Positions 16,683-26,064 of a DNA stretch of 64,000 nucleotides are shown piece after piece (position 1 is the first letter of the stretch; each line of letters opens with the position of its first letter). A model generated the notes under the pieces. It worked only from the letters and a program-made list of their open reading frames with translations, was not told the DNA's origin and made no database searches. Position numbers and translations under genes: made by a program. Origin of the DNA: Candidatus Saccharibacteria bacterium UBA6258 (GTDB lineage: Bacteria; Patescibacteriota; Saccharimonadia; Saccharimonadales; Saccharimonadaceae); assembly GCA_002441145.1 (NCBI GenBank), contig DJVK01000011.1, positions 1 to 64,000 of the forward strand, read 5' to 3'.

Positions 16683-17171
16683 ATGAGTAGCGATGAGTGG
16701 CGAACGCGAGATAAATCGAACCTGCATGTCGTGACATCGGGTGAGCTTCCCACGAGTTTGCGTGAATACGCAGGTGATTCACCGCTCATTGGCGCATCGC
16801 TGAGGGCAAAACTCGGTATGAATGCGTATTGGCTGGCCGCGGATTGCATATATGGCTTACGGCAGGCAGGCGCAGAGGAAAGTGACATGCTGGATACCTC
16901 CAATCGAATCGTGTTGCCCGTGCGCTATGTCGGTTTACGCAAAATCGATCGACATGATATTTTACGTTTTCCCGAATCTGAGCCGATAAGCCAGCTGACA
17001 CATGAAGATAGGGTGGCGATATTTAGCTTGCGTCAGGATATCGTTCGGCGTAGTAGCATGCTAACCGCCCATGGGTTTACATTGTATGCAGAAATTGGCG
17101 TTGACCTGTATGACCCAGTAACGTTATTGGATGAAAATGAATACAAGATACCGATCAGTCACAGGGTATAA
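16683..17171 (+). CDS. Hypothetical protein, 162 aa
   Basis: Not recognised. It is soluble, with no signal or membrane segment. The pattern of strands ending with FTLYAEIGVDLYDP and the conserved-looking centre VLPVRYVGLRKIDRHDILRF suggest an alpha/beta fold, perhaps a chorismate-lyase-like or UTRA-like domain, but this is speculative. It lies between the LURP-like gene and the MMPL gene. The MMPL promoter TATAAT overlaps its last codons. Confidence 0.6.
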   Translation: MSSDEWRTRDKSNLHVVTSGELPTSLREYAGDSPLIGASLRAKLGMNAYWLAADCIYGLRQAGAEESDMLDTSNRIVLPVRYVGLRKIDRHDILRFPESEPISQLTHEDRVAIFSLRQDIVRRSSMLTAHGFTLYAEIGVDLYDPVTLLDENEYKIPISHRV

Positions 17172-17197
17172 TGAGAAGTGAAATAAGCGAGGGAATA

Positions 17198-19456
17198 ATG
17201 GAAAAAAGACACAAAACGGTGAATACTGCCCCTAAATGGGCGCGAATCCTCATACCACTAGTACTGATTACTGCTTGGATAGGTGCAATGGGTGTGGGTG
17301 GTCCATATTTTGGGCGTATTGACGAAGTATCTGAAGTTGATCTGACGGCTTTCTTGCCAAAGAGCGCCGAAGCAACGCGCGTTAACGAAGAGTCAAAAAA
17401 ATTCCGTAGTGAAAAGCTGTTGCCCGCGGTCATCGTGTATGAAGCGCAAGGGGATCAGCTAGCTCCTGGTACCGAACAGGCAATTAACGCGCTTTCTAAA
17501 AAACTCGCTAACATTGATGGTATCGAAGGTGTATTATCACCGGCTATTATCAGTGAGGATAAAAAAGCTGCACTGGTAACGGTACCGATTAATAGTGGCG
17601 CGGAAATATCAGAGGTCGTCAAAGAAACACGCGCGACGATTGCTGATGCGTATATTTCACAAACAAAAGGCTATGTGACTGGTCCTGCCGGTTTTGCGGG
17701 TGATTTAAACGTGGCGTTTTCGGGGATTGATGGTGTTTTGTTGCTTGTCGCGCTTGCGGTAGTCTTCGTGATTTTGATCATTGTCTACCGATCTCCAGTA
17801 TTGCCTATATTAGTACTCATTACGTCACTTTCAGCGTTATCAGCAAGTATTGCGATAGTATGGAACTTGGCTAACGTTGGCCTTGTTGAGTTGAATGGTC
17901 AGGTGCAAGGTATACTGTTTATTCTGGTTATTGGAGCAGCGACCGATTACTCACTGTTGTACGTTTCTCGCTATCGCGAAGAATTATATGTTCACGGTAA
18001 TAAACTTGCGTCGACATTGGCCGCATGGAAGGGCTCTGTCGAGCCGATTCTCGCAAGTGGCGGAACTGTCATCGTAGGACTGCTCTGTCTGTTGCTTTCG
18101 GATCTTGCATCTAACAAGGCGCTTGGCCCCGTAGGTGCGATTGGTGTCGGAATGTCTGTCATCGCGGCACTTACATTCTTGCCAGCAATGCTGTATACGG
18201 TTGGTCGGGTCAGCTTTTGGCCAATTGTGCCTCATGCCGATAACGTTGCACGTAAGGCGCACCGTATCAAGTTAGAAAACGGTTTTTGGCACAGGGTTGG
18301 CGTATGGGTTGCCGCACGCCCACGACCGATTTGGATCGTGACTGTCGTCGTATTGTTGGTGTCGGCATTTGGCATGACTCAGTTACGCGCCGATGGCGTC
18401 GCGCAGAGTGATTTGATTTTGGGTAAATCGGAAGCTCGTGACGGTCAGGCTGTCGTCGATGCTCATTTCCCGGGCGGGTCTGGTAGCCCAGCACTTGTCG
18501 TCGTTGATGCCGCTAAAAGCGCGCAGGTAGTCGCGACACTTGAGAGTGACAGGGGAGTAGATTCCGTATCTACCGTTGCCAGCGATTCACCAAGCGGACT
18601 TAAGCCGCTCGGACGCGCTGAGGCGGAAATCAAAAATACAATCGAGTCCTCAATTGAAGCTAGTATTGCAAGTTCAGGAATGCCGGCTGTTCCAGGCGCT
18701 CCTACCGTGCAACAGCTAGTTGATAAGGCATACCCATTCGCTAATGCTAAGGCCAAGGTTGTCGAGGGCAGAGAACTACTGCAGGTGACACTTACAGACA
18801 CCCCAGACTCACAAGCTGCCAAAGATAGTATCGTACGCCTGCGTCAGTCGCTGCGCGTCGTAGATTCATCGGTGCTTGTCGGTGGAACGACCGCAGTGCA
18901 GTATGACACTAACCAAGCTTCGATTAGGGACAGGGCAATTATTATTCCAACGGTATTGTTCGCGATCACGGTTATCTTGATGGTGCTATTGCGTTCAGTT
19001 CTTGCACCGATTTTACTGCTCTTGACGACTGTCATCTCGTTCGGGGCGTCACTGGGAATCGCAGCATTCTTGTTTAACAACGTATGGGGCTTCCCGGGTG
19101 CTGACCCATCCGTGGTGCTTTACGCATTCGTGTTCTTAGTAGCACTTGGCATCGACTACAATATCTTCTTGATGACACGAGTACGCGAAGAGTCATTAAA
19201 ACTTGGTACGCAGGCGGGCGTTATCAAAGGGTTGGTCGTAACCGGCGGCGTTATCACGAGCGCAGGGATTGTACTAGCGGCGACGTTCGCAGCCCTTGCC
19301 GTAATCCCGATCATGTTCTTGGCTCAACTTGCGTTTGTCGTAGCGTTTGGCGTATTACTCGACACTGTCATCGTCCGTTCACTGCTTGTGCCGGCACTTA
19401 TTCGCGATATAGGCTCGATTGTATGGTGGCCGTCAAAATTGCGTCACAAAGAGTAA
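17198..19456 (+). CDS. MMPL/RND-family membrane transporter
   Basis: 752 aa from the start at 17198. The earlier in-frame ATG at 17171 overlaps a TATAAT (17167-17172), so transcription should begin after it, while GAGGGA (17189-17194) serves 17198. There are two repeats of one plus five membrane segments with large outer loops, 12 segments in all. The proton-relay signatures are GAATDYSLLYVSRYREE (segment 4) and LGIDYNIFLMTRVREE (segment 10). MmpL-type proteins export lipids or other hydrophobic compounds using the proton gradient. No substrate can be inferred from the neighbours. Confidence 0.93.
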   Translation: MEKRHKTVNTAPKWARILIPLVLITAWIGAMGVGGPYFGRIDEVSEVDLTAFLPKSAEATRVNEESKKFRSEKLLPAVIVYEAQGDQLAPGTEQAINALSKKLANIDGIEGVLSPAIISEDKKAALVTVPINSGAEISEVVKETRATIADAYISQTKGYVTGPAGFAGDLNVAFSGIDGVLLLVALAVVFVILIIVYRSPVLPILVLITSLSALSASIAIVWNLANVGLVELNGQVQGILFILVIGAATDYSLLYVSRYREELYVHGNKLASTLAAWKGSVEPILASGGTVIVGLLCLLLSDLASNKALGPVGAIGVGMSVIAALTFLPAMLYTVGRVSFWPIVPHADNVARKAHRIKLENGFWHRVGVWVAARPRPIWIVTVVVLLVSAFGMTQLRADGVAQSDLILGKSEARDGQAVVDAHFPGGSGSPALVVVDAAKSAQVVATLESDRGVDSVSTVASDSPSGLKPLGRAEAEIKNTIESSIEASIASSGMPAVPGAPTVQQLVDKAYPFANAKAKVVEGRELLQVTLTDTPDSQAAKDSIVRLRQSLRVVDSSVLVGGTTAVQYDTNQASIRDRAIIIPTVLFAITVILMVLLRSVLAPILLLLTTVISFGASLGIAAFLFNNVWGFPGADPSVVLYAFVFLVALGIDYNIFLMTRVREESLKLGTQAGVIKGLVVTGGVITSAGIVLAATFAALAVIPIMFLAQLAFVVAFGVLLDTVIVRSLLVPALIRDIGSIVWWPSKLRHKE

Positions 19457-19473
19457 TAGCCAGTGAAGAATGG

Positions 19474-19479
19474 TATAAT
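19474..19479 (+). promoter_or_regulatory. -10 box of rnhA
   Basis: TATAAT with no clear -35. It leaves about 25-30 nt of leader containing AGGGGAA before the ATG at 19509. Confidence 0.5.
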
Positions 19480-19508
19480 TTTAAGCTAAAGCAACGATAG
19501 GGGAATTG

Positions 19509-19928
19509 ATGAGAATATTTTATACGGACGGCAGCGCCAGTCCGAATCCTGGACCAGGCGGATATGCAGTCATAGAAGACGGTAAGCCTGTCGCGCTTGG
19601 TAGCGAAGATGGCGAAACGACTAACATTCGCATGGAAGGCCGTGCGTTAATCGCGGCAATGAAACTTGCTGACGGCAAACCATGCGAGATTTATACTGAC
19701 AGTGAGTTTTGGATCAACGTGATTACCAAGTGGTCATTAGGTTGGGAGGCAAACGGCTGGAAGAAAAAGGGTGGCGAAATCAAGAACCTTGATTTAGTAC
19801 AAGAAGCCTGTGCATTGCATCGCCCAAGCCAAGCCTCGCTAATATGGGTTCGTGCCCACAATAACCATGATGGCAACGAGATGGCCGATGAGTGGGCTAA
19901 CCGCGCGCGCAAGGGTGAGCGAATCTAG
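19509..19928 (+). CDS. rnhA: Ribonuclease HI
   Basis: 139 aa from ATG 19509, which follows AGGGGAA; a TTG directly before it is the only alternative. Catalytic residues D7 (YTDGS), E43, D64 (YTDSEF) and D127 (EMADEWAN), plus the flexible-loop H117 (RAHNNHDGN), are all present. It cleaves RNA in RNA-DNA hybrids. Length is close to the standard 150 aa. It directly precedes the metK riboswitch. Confidence 0.95.
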   Translation: MRIFYTDGSASPNPGPGGYAVIEDGKPVALGSEDGETTNIRMEGRALIAAMKLADGKPCEIYTDSEFWINVITKWSLGWEANGWKKKGGEIKNLDLVQEACALHRPSQASLIWVRAHNNHDGNEMADEWANRARKGERI

Positions 19929-19934
19929 TTACAC

Positions 19935-19963
19935 TTGTGGTTGGCGGCAAAATTTGCTAGACT
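19935..19963 (+). promoter_or_regulatory. Candidate promoter of the metK riboswitch transcript
   Basis: TTGTGG (19935-19940), 17-nt spacer, TAGACT (19958-19963). This places transcription start near 19970, just before the aptamer. Confidence 0.5.
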
Positions 19964-19979
19964 ACATCTATTAACAACT

Positions 19980-20136
19980 TAGTATCAAGAGTGTGATGAG
20001 GGACTGGCCCGATGACTCACCGGCAACCTGTACGTAATGTACGTGGTGCTAATTCCAGCCTGCAATAGGCAAAGATGCGTACTTCTTTACACAGAATACT
20101 CTTTTTGTCTGCGGGGCAGATGAAAGGAGTATTTTT
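19980..20136 (+). promoter_or_regulatory. SAM-I (S-box) riboswitch controlling metK
   Basis: The aptamer core matches S-box consensus: TATCAAGAG (19984-19992), AGGGACTGGCCCGATGA (20000-20016), CCGGCAACC (20020-20028), GGTGCTAATTCC (20045-20056), then a hairpin and AAAGATG (20071-20077). P1 pairs GTATC (19982-19986) with GATGC (20074-20078). The expression platform is a long hairpin: AATACTC (20095-20101) with GAGTATT (20127-20133), and TCTGC with GCAGA inside. It buries the metK Shine-Dalgarno AAAGGAG (20123-20129), and TTTTT follows, so it may block translation and also terminate. TACTTCTTT (20080-20088), next to P1, can pair with the same Shine-Dalgarno. SAM should turn metK off. Confidence 0.95.
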
Positions 20137-21129
20137 ATGTCTGCTATATCAATCCAAAAACTCGATTATCGAACCGCCGAGAGCGTGAGCCCTGGTCACC
20201 CGGATAAGATTTGTGACCAGATTTCAGACGCGATCTTAGATGCGTACCTATCGATTGACGCCGATGCTCGCGTCGCCGTAGAAACTTGCGGTGGCCATGG
20301 TACGGTATTCTTGACAGGCGAAGTGACGGCGAAGAAATATGTTGATGTCGTGCCAATCGTCAAGCGACTAGCGGGCGAGGATGTTGAAATCATCGAGCAT
20401 ATCGTAAAGCAAAGTCCTGAAATCGCGCAAGGTGTCGATGCTGGCGGTGCGGGTGATCAAGGTATCATGGTTGGCTATGCCTGTAACGAGACCAAAGAGC
20501 TTTTGCCGCTCGAGACCGTTTTGGCTCGTAAGCTAAATGAGCATCTTTATGCTACGTGGCCATATGACGGCAAGACGCAGGTGACGGTACGTGGCGGAGT
20601 TATTGAATCTGTCGTCGCGAGCTTTCAGCACGCGCCGACAGTCGAGCTGCGGCTAGCGGTCGAACGATGGCTACACGATCAAGCCCTTGCGAAGGTAGAT
20701 ACCACAGTCAAATTGCACGTCAACCCAGCGGGCGAGTGGCAGCAGGGCGGGTTTGACGCCGATGCGGGATTGACTGGCCGTAAGCTTGTCGTCGACAATT
20801 ACGGTCCTGGTGTACCGATTGGTGGCGGATGCTTTAGCGGCAAGGACGCGACAAAAGTCGATAGATCTGCGGCATATATGGCACGTCGCATCGCGGTTGA
20901 CTACTTGCGTCAACATGATGCAAAAGAGGTGTATTGTTACTTGGCGTACGCGATTGGTGTCGCCGAACCGCTCGAAGCGACGGTGATTATCGATGGCGTC
21001 CAGCATATCGTCGAAGGCTACGATCTTACTCCCACGGGTATTTCGAAGGCGTTGTCGTTAAAAACACCTCAATTCGAACAGACTGCACGATACGGTCATT
21101 TTGGCCATGCGTTTACTTGGGATAAATAG
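20137..21129 (+). CDS. metK: S-adenosylmethionine synthetase, compact form
   Basis: 330 aa against 380-400 in most bacteria. The signatures are intact: ESVSPGHPDKICDQISDA, GAGDQGIMVGYACNET, GGGCFSGKDATKVDRSAAY and the C-terminal YGHFG. The enzyme makes SAM from methionine and ATP. The missing residues come from shortened loops and the C-terminal end rather than from loss of an active-site block. The Ala of the usual GGGAFSGKD motif is Cys here. It is governed by the S-box riboswitch directly upstream. Confidence 0.96.
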   Translation: MSAISIQKLDYRTAESVSPGHPDKICDQISDAILDAYLSIDADARVAVETCGGHGTVFLTGEVTAKKYVDVVPIVKRLAGEDVEIIEHIVKQSPEIAQGVDAGGAGDQGIMVGYACNETKELLPLETVLARKLNEHLYATWPYDGKTQVTVRGGVIESVVASFQHAPTVELRLAVERWLHDQALAKVDTTVKLHVNPAGEWQQGGFDADAGLTGRKLVVDNYGPGVPIGGGCFSGKDATKVDRSAAYMARRIAVDYLRQHDAKEVYCYLAYAIGVAEPLEATVIIDGVQHIVEGYDLTPTGISKALSLKTPQFEQTARYGHFGHAFTWDK

Positions 21130-21171
21130 TACAACAGGTGCCATTAATCCGGTGCGGTATACTAAGGGGAG

Positions 21172-22698
21172 ATGAATCAGGGGTTAGCGTTAGAGATACT
21201 TCTCTCAGGTGAGAGTGCTTTGCTTACCGGTCCAGCGGGTACCGGTAAAACTTTCGTGCTTAATCAATTTGTTCGGCTGTCTAAGGCCGAGGGCAAGCAT
21301 GTATCAATTACAGCAACTACTGGATTAGCAGCGACACACCTCGGTGGCACGACGATTCATGCCTGGGCGGGAATAGGTGTGAACGATAGCCTACCGAACA
21401 ACTTTTTAGATCACATGGCAAAAGGTCGTCGTGAAATAATCGAGAAGACAGATATCTTGATTATCGATGAGATTTCGATGTTGCATGATTTTCGCTTGGA
21501 TATGATTGATGAAGTATGCCGATTGGTGCGCCGTAAAGACGAACCATTTGGTGGTATACAGCTCGTGATGAGTGGCGACTTTTTCCAGCTGCCACCCGTG
21601 AATCGCAATAATACGCGCGCCGGTGGGTTTGTGGTCAATAGTCAAGTTTGGCGAGAACTCGACCCGACCATTCTTTATATGGATCAACAGTTCCGCCAGG
21701 CCGAAGGCGATGATTTACTAGAAATCTTAACTCACATGAGGGCAGGGGATTTGCGTCGACGACACGCCGAAAAGCTGTTAGAGCGCGCCGATGTCGCACC
21801 GCCCGAAGACGTCGTATTAACCGAACTACATACCGTCAACATTGATGTTGATCGCATCAATGAAGTGCAATTACAAAAGCTACCGGGTGATGAGGTAATG
21901 TATACGCAGGCCACGACAGGGTCTGCTAATTATGTCGAAAACCTGCAACGCTCAGTGCTCGCGCCAGGCGTATTGACCCTTAAAGAAGGCGCACTTGTGA
22001 TGGCGGTAAAAAACGATACGAACCGCCGTTATGCAAACGGCAGCATCGGCAAAGTCGTGGCATTCGAGGCCGGGTCAGATTATCCAATCGTGGAATTTTT
22101 GAACGGCAAGACTGTTACGATGATGCCCGATACATGGGAATTGCGTGATGGCGATAAAAAACGCGCCAGTATCAGTCAGATTCCATTACGTTTAGCGTGG
22201 GCTATTACTGTGCACAAAAGCCAGGGGATGACGCTCGATGCCGCACGTATAGATTTGCGTAAAGCATTCGTCGAGGGCATGGGGTATGTGGCACTCAGTC
22301 GTGTGAAGAGCTTATCGAACCTGTACCTAACAGGGATTAATCGCACTGCATTGCAGATTAGTAGCGAGGCGCAAGAAATCGACGGCACGTTGCGCTCAAA
22401 TGCAAAAGCCGCTGCTCAACGATTTGCGCATTTACAGAAAAAAGCGGATTCACGCGATATAAAGGCACCGATCAAAAAGAAGGCCAGTAGTGGTAAGGGG
22501 TGGAGCGAAAAAATCGCCAAGATGCGCGAAGAATACCCAAAGGCGTATATGCCGTGGGAAGCTGATGATGACGAAGTGCTGAAGCGAGAATTCCAAAATG
22601 GGCTGGACATCAAGGGGCTGAGCCATAAGCTAGGTCGCCACGAAGGTAGTATCAAAATGCGACTGCAAAAACACTTTGGCGAAGACGTCGTGCAATAG
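21172..22698 (+). CDS. Pif1-like superfamily 1B DNA helicase
   Basis: 508 aa. Motif I is TGPAGTGKT (about residues 19-27), Ia is TTGLAATHLGGTTIHAWAGIG, motif II is IIDEISML, motif III is SGDFFQLPPV, and motifs V/VI are AITVHKSQGMTLD and YVALSRV. This is the Pif1/RecD2-like 5'-3' helicase core. The C-terminal ~65 residues form a separate basic helical domain (about 445-508) resembling a SANT/HTH-like DNA-binding module. TATACT (21158-21163) lies 8 nt before the ATG. Likely roles are replication fork repair or G-quadruplex unwinding. Confidence 0.9.
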   Translation: MNQGLALEILLSGESALLTGPAGTGKTFVLNQFVRLSKAEGKHVSITATTGLAATHLGGTTIHAWAGIGVNDSLPNNFLDHMAKGRREIIEKTDILIIDEISMLHDFRLDMIDEVCRLVRRKDEPFGGIQLVMSGDFFQLPPVNRNNTRAGGFVVNSQVWRELDPTILYMDQQFRQAEGDDLLEILTHMRAGDLRRRHAEKLLERADVAPPEDVVLTELHTVNIDVDRINEVQLQKLPGDEVMYTQATTGSANYVENLQRSVLAPGVLTLKEGALVMAVKNDTNRRYANGSIGKVVAFEAGSDYPIVEFLNGKTVTMMPDTWELRDGDKKRASISQIPLRLAWAITVHKSQGMTLDAARIDLRKAFVEGMGYVALSRVKSLSNLYLTGINRTALQISSEAQEIDGTLRSNAKAAAQRFAHLQKKADSRDIKAPIKKKASSGKGWSEKIAKMREEYPKAYMPWEADDDEVLKREFQNGLDIKGLSHKLGRHEGSIKMRLQKHFGEDVVQ

Positions 22699-22758
22699 CA
22701 CCGGCCGTGCGCAAGAATACAACAATTTATTTTTAGAGGGTATAGTAAACTAGTAATT

Positions 22759-23766
22759 ATGGAAACGACAGAAAACACTGCAACACCGGCGACCGACGTC
22801 GAAGAAAAACGCGAACAAACAGATGTATTTTTATGGGCCAACCAGGCCGATGCTAGTAAAGATCAGCTCGAGGTTGACCTATTCTTATTCACAAAAGGTT
22901 ACAGCGTTTATGCGACGAACTATGCCAAAGAACTCAAAGCGCAGCTTAAGGTACTGTTTCTTTACGATATGATCAGTACCGTCCAGACGGGCGCAGCAAC
23001 TGGCATGATGGTGCGTGATTTCGAAGCAGCCGCGGCTGAAGAAAACGTATTGGAGCGTACGGACCTCGACAAAGTTGAACATGCGCAAGAAGTTATCGAA
23101 CAAATCATGTACGGTGAAGAAGGACTCGAGGTTTTTAACGAAGGTGACCACGAATTCAAGAAAGTGAAGGGTATCATCGCACGCTTTAGCCGTCCGAATG
23201 CCGAACCATTTTTCGTAGCAAAGATGCTTCCGCAATCCCAGGTGCTTAAGGGTGCTACCGCGTGGATGTACCTTAGTGGTTCATTCCAGCCATTCAGCGC
23301 AGACGCTGGTCTACGCATCACTCCTGATAACCAAGTGCTTATTGCTGGGCAGGATGTGTTCGCATTCAACGAAACTAAGTTCATTCGTATGTTCGGTTAC
23401 GATGCAAAGAAGTTTGCCGTCGCCGAAGAAAAGATCAAACTTATCCAAGAACACTTTAAGCTTAAATTCCCTGATGGTTTAAGTTTTGACGCGCTTGTTC
23501 GCGACAACAAGTCACTCGTTGGTAAGCTACAAAAAGTTGACCCAACCATGGTCACGCAAGAGCAGGTGATTACTCATGCTGAAGAAATGGACATGGAGCT
23601 GCTCACTGATGATGCGCTTGGTGCGATCATTTTGATGGATGCCAAAGATGTAGCTAAGTTCGTGAACCTACTGAATGACGACTACATTACCAGTGATATG
23701 ACAGGCATTCGTTACGAAGTTAAGGGTAAAAAAGAGCTTCGCGAGACGTCATCATCAGAAGAATAG
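22759..23766 (+). CDS. DUF4868 (KwaB-like) protein
   Basis: 335 aa, soluble and acidic. The C-terminal half shows the DUF4868 pattern as I know it: FNETKFIRMFGYD (about residues 205-217), long helices, then AKFVNLLNDDYITSDMTGI and YEVKGKKEL at the end. DUF4868 is the domain of KwaB, the effector of the Kiwa anti-phage system. Its partner KwaA, a small four-segment membrane protein, is not adjacent, so this could be a solitary relative with another role. It lies between a Pif1-like helicase and a GH1 glycosidase. TATAGT (22741-22746) is 12 nt upstream of the ATG. Confidence 0.55.
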   Translation: METTENTATPATDVEEKREQTDVFLWANQADASKDQLEVDLFLFTKGYSVYATNYAKELKAQLKVLFLYDMISTVQTGAATGMMVRDFEAAAAEENVLERTDLDKVEHAQEVIEQIMYGEEGLEVFNEGDHEFKKVKGIIARFSRPNAEPFFVAKMLPQSQVLKGATAWMYLSGSFQPFSADAGLRITPDNQVLIAGQDVFAFNETKFIRMFGYDAKKFAVAEEKIKLIQEHFKLKFPDGLSFDALVRDNKSLVGKLQKVDPTMVTQEQVITHAEEMDMELLTDDALGAIILMDAKDVAKFVNLLNDDYITSDMTGIRYEVKGKKELRETSSSEE

Positions 23767-23780
23767 TATAATAGGTTCAT

Positions 23781-25037
23781 ATGGCGAGTAAACCTGAGCT
23801 AAAATTTCCGAAAAGTTTCTTATGGGGCGTTAGCACGAGTGCGCATCAAGTCGAGGGCGGCAACCATAACCAATGGTCTGTGTGGGAGCTTGAAAATGCT
23901 AAATCACTTGCTGCAAAAGGTGTTTATCAATACGATGATCTAGATAACTGGCACGCGATTAAAACGGATGTCAAAACCCCTGACAATTACGTTTCGGGCA
24001 AGGCAACGAACCACTACGACCTTTTTGAACATGATTTCGAGCTGGCTCGTAAGATGAATATGAATGCTTGGCGGTTCAGCATTGAATGGTCACGGGTGCA
24101 ACCCGAAGAGGGTGCTTGGAACAGCGAAGCTATCCAGCACTACAAAACCTACTTAGCAGAACTGAAAAAACGCAATATCGAGCCTGTCGTAACGTTGTTT
24201 CATTTTACCTTGCCTGTTTGGTTCGCGCAGAAGGGCGGATTCGAGAAGCGAAGTAATGTACGTCACTTCGTTGAATTTGCCGACAGGTTGCTCGCTGAGC
24301 TTGGTCAAAACGTTCGATATATCATTACTATCAACGAACCCGAGGTCTATATAGAAGAAAGCTACCTACGTGGCCACTGGCCGCCACAAGTGAGCGATCG
24401 AAAGCGATCGCTACTGGTGATGCGCAATCTGATTGTTGCGCATAACAGGACGGCTGATATGATCCATGCCAAGAACCGACGGTATAAGGTATCGATAGCC
24501 AAGAACTACCCCTATATTTACGCAGGTGACGATTCGTGGCTTAGTCAGCGCACTGCGCGTATCGAGCAGTATCGTCGCAACGACTACTTTTTGGCGCGCG
24601 TCGTAAAACGCTGCGATTTCATTGGTATCAATTATTATTCGAGCGATCGTATATACGGCTATCGTGTACATAATCCAGACGAAGAATTTAGTGATGTTGG
24701 TTGGGATATGCAGCCATCGGATATTCAGCATGTTATAGAGCGGGTATGCGCGACTTACAAATTACCGGTCATGATTACCGAAAATGGTCTTGCTGACAGT
24801 GACGACTCACACCGGCAATGGTGGCTGACGCAGACGATACTCGGCATGCAAAAAGCGATGAATAACGGATCGGAAGTCCTGGGCTATTTGCACTGGAGCC
24901 TGACAGATAATTTTGAGTGGGATAAAGGCTTTTGGCCACGCTACGGCTTGTTCGCCGTAGATTATACTACCTACGCCCGTACACCACGCCCAAGCGCGCT
25001 GTGGTACGCACGCGTTATAAAAAAGGTTAGGACATAG
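23781..25037 (+). CDS. Glycoside hydrolase family 1 beta-glycosidase
   Basis: 418 aa, cytoplasmic. GH1 signatures: FLWGVSTSAHQVEGG at the N-terminus, acid/base Glu in TINEPEVY and nucleophile Glu in ITENGLAD, plus SLTDNFEWDKGFWPRYGLF near the end. It hydrolyses beta-glucosides or related sugars. It is slightly shorter than typical enzymes (440-480 aa). TATAAT (23767-23772) sits 8 nt before the ATG, so the transcript is probably leaderless. yvcK follows after one base, so the genes form an operon. Confidence 0.94.
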   Translation: MASKPELKFPKSFLWGVSTSAHQVEGGNHNQWSVWELENAKSLAAKGVYQYDDLDNWHAIKTDVKTPDNYVSGKATNHYDLFEHDFELARKMNMNAWRFSIEWSRVQPEEGAWNSEAIQHYKTYLAELKKRNIEPVVTLFHFTLPVWFAQKGGFEKRSNVRHFVEFADRLLAELGQNVRYIITINEPEVYIEESYLRGHWPPQVSDRKRSLLVMRNLIVAHNRTADMIHAKNRRYKVSIAKNYPYIYAGDDSWLSQRTARIEQYRRNDYFLARVVKRCDFIGINYYSSDRIYGYRVHNPDEEFSDVGWDMQPSDIQHVIERVCATYKLPVMITENGLADSDDSHRQWWLTQTILGMQKAMNNGSEVLGYLHWSLTDNFEWDKGFWPRYGLFAVDYTTYARTPRPSALWYARVIKKVRT

Positions 25038-25038
25038 T

Positions 25039-26064
25039 ATGAATGAACCATTCGCAAGGAGCGAGCCAAAGATTGCCTTCATCGGTGGAGGTACGGGTAG
25101 TTTTAACCTCCTCTCCGAATTTAAAAATCATACCTTGCAAATTGCGGCTATCGTCAATATGGCCGACGACGGTGGAAGTACGGGTATATTGCGGGACGAA
25201 CTGGGCGCCCTGCCGCCAGGTGACGTACGGCAGTGCTTAGTAGCACTGAGTGATTCGCCAAATATGCGCGATTTGTTTAATTATCGCTTCGAAGACGGTA
25301 CGTTTGCCGGGCATTCGTTCGGTAATCTACTGCTTGCAGCACTCGAAAAGACGGCCGGCGGATTTAGCAATGCCGTCGACGTTGCATCTGAAATATTGCG
25401 CGTGAACGGCGTCGTAATCCCTGGTACCTTTAATGACGTGCGACTACGCATGGAGTGGCCAGAAAGTAGTGTCATGCTGCACGGCGAACGAACAATCGAT
25501 GCTGACCACTTTAGGTATGACCCCAGGCGAGCAAATCTCTCGCTTATTCCAAAACCAACCGTAAACCCGATGGCAATCAAAGCGATCCAAGATGCCGATA
25601 TCGTAATTATTGCACCTGGCGACCTCTATACATCGCTTGGTCCGCTACTGATCATCGACGGTATGGGTGACGCGCTTGCCCGAACCGATGCGACTGTAAT
25701 TTATGTATGTAACCTTGTGACTAAAGACGGGCAAACGAACGGCTTCAGCGTCGCGGACCATGCAGCCGAAATTGAGCGCTTTGCCGGGATTGATTTTTTA
25801 GACATTGTGTTGTATAATAATAAGATACCATCAGATGAAGTGCTGGGTCGCTACAAAGCAGAAAACGCTTTTCTCGTAGAGGCAAAGCCCGAGCAATTCG
25901 ATAAAGTTGCGTATAACACGATCGGTGGTGACTTCTTAGGTGAAATGGCTGAGCGTGACGAAACGAGCGAAAAGTTGCTTGTTGCCAGGTCGCTGATCCG
26001 CCACGACGCCGAAGCTGTCGCACGCAAAGTAATTAAATTATATGAACAGGACAGAACACTCTAG
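25039..26064 (+). CDS. YvcK/CofD-family gluconeogenesis factor
   Basis: 341 aa. The N-terminus IAFIGGGTGSFNLL, then NMADDGGSTGILRDELGALPPGDVRQCL, matches YvcK (GlmR), the CofD-fold protein that in Firmicutes and Actinobacteria binds UDP-GlcNAc and steers carbon into cell-wall precursors. The F420 enzyme CofD is the other member of the fold, but no F420 genes are seen. It follows the GH1 gene by one base and overlaps the next gene by 23 nt. The link to peptidoglycan supply fits the dcw cluster downstream, but that is inference. Confidence 0.85.
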   Translation: MNEPFARSEPKIAFIGGGTGSFNLLSEFKNHTLQIAAIVNMADDGGSTGILRDELGALPPGDVRQCLVALSDSPNMRDLFNYRFEDGTFAGHSFGNLLLAALEKTAGGFSNAVDVASEILRVNGVVIPGTFNDVRLRMEWPESSVMLHGERTIDADHFRYDPRRANLSLIPKPTVNPMAIKAIQDADIVIIAPGDLYTSLGPLLIIDGMGDALARTDATVIYVCNLVTKDGQTNGFSVADHAAEIERFAGIDFLDIVLYNNKIPSDEVLGRYKAENAFLVEAKPEQFDKVAYNTIGGDFLGEMAERDETSEKLLVARSLIRHDAEAVARKVIKLYEQDRTL

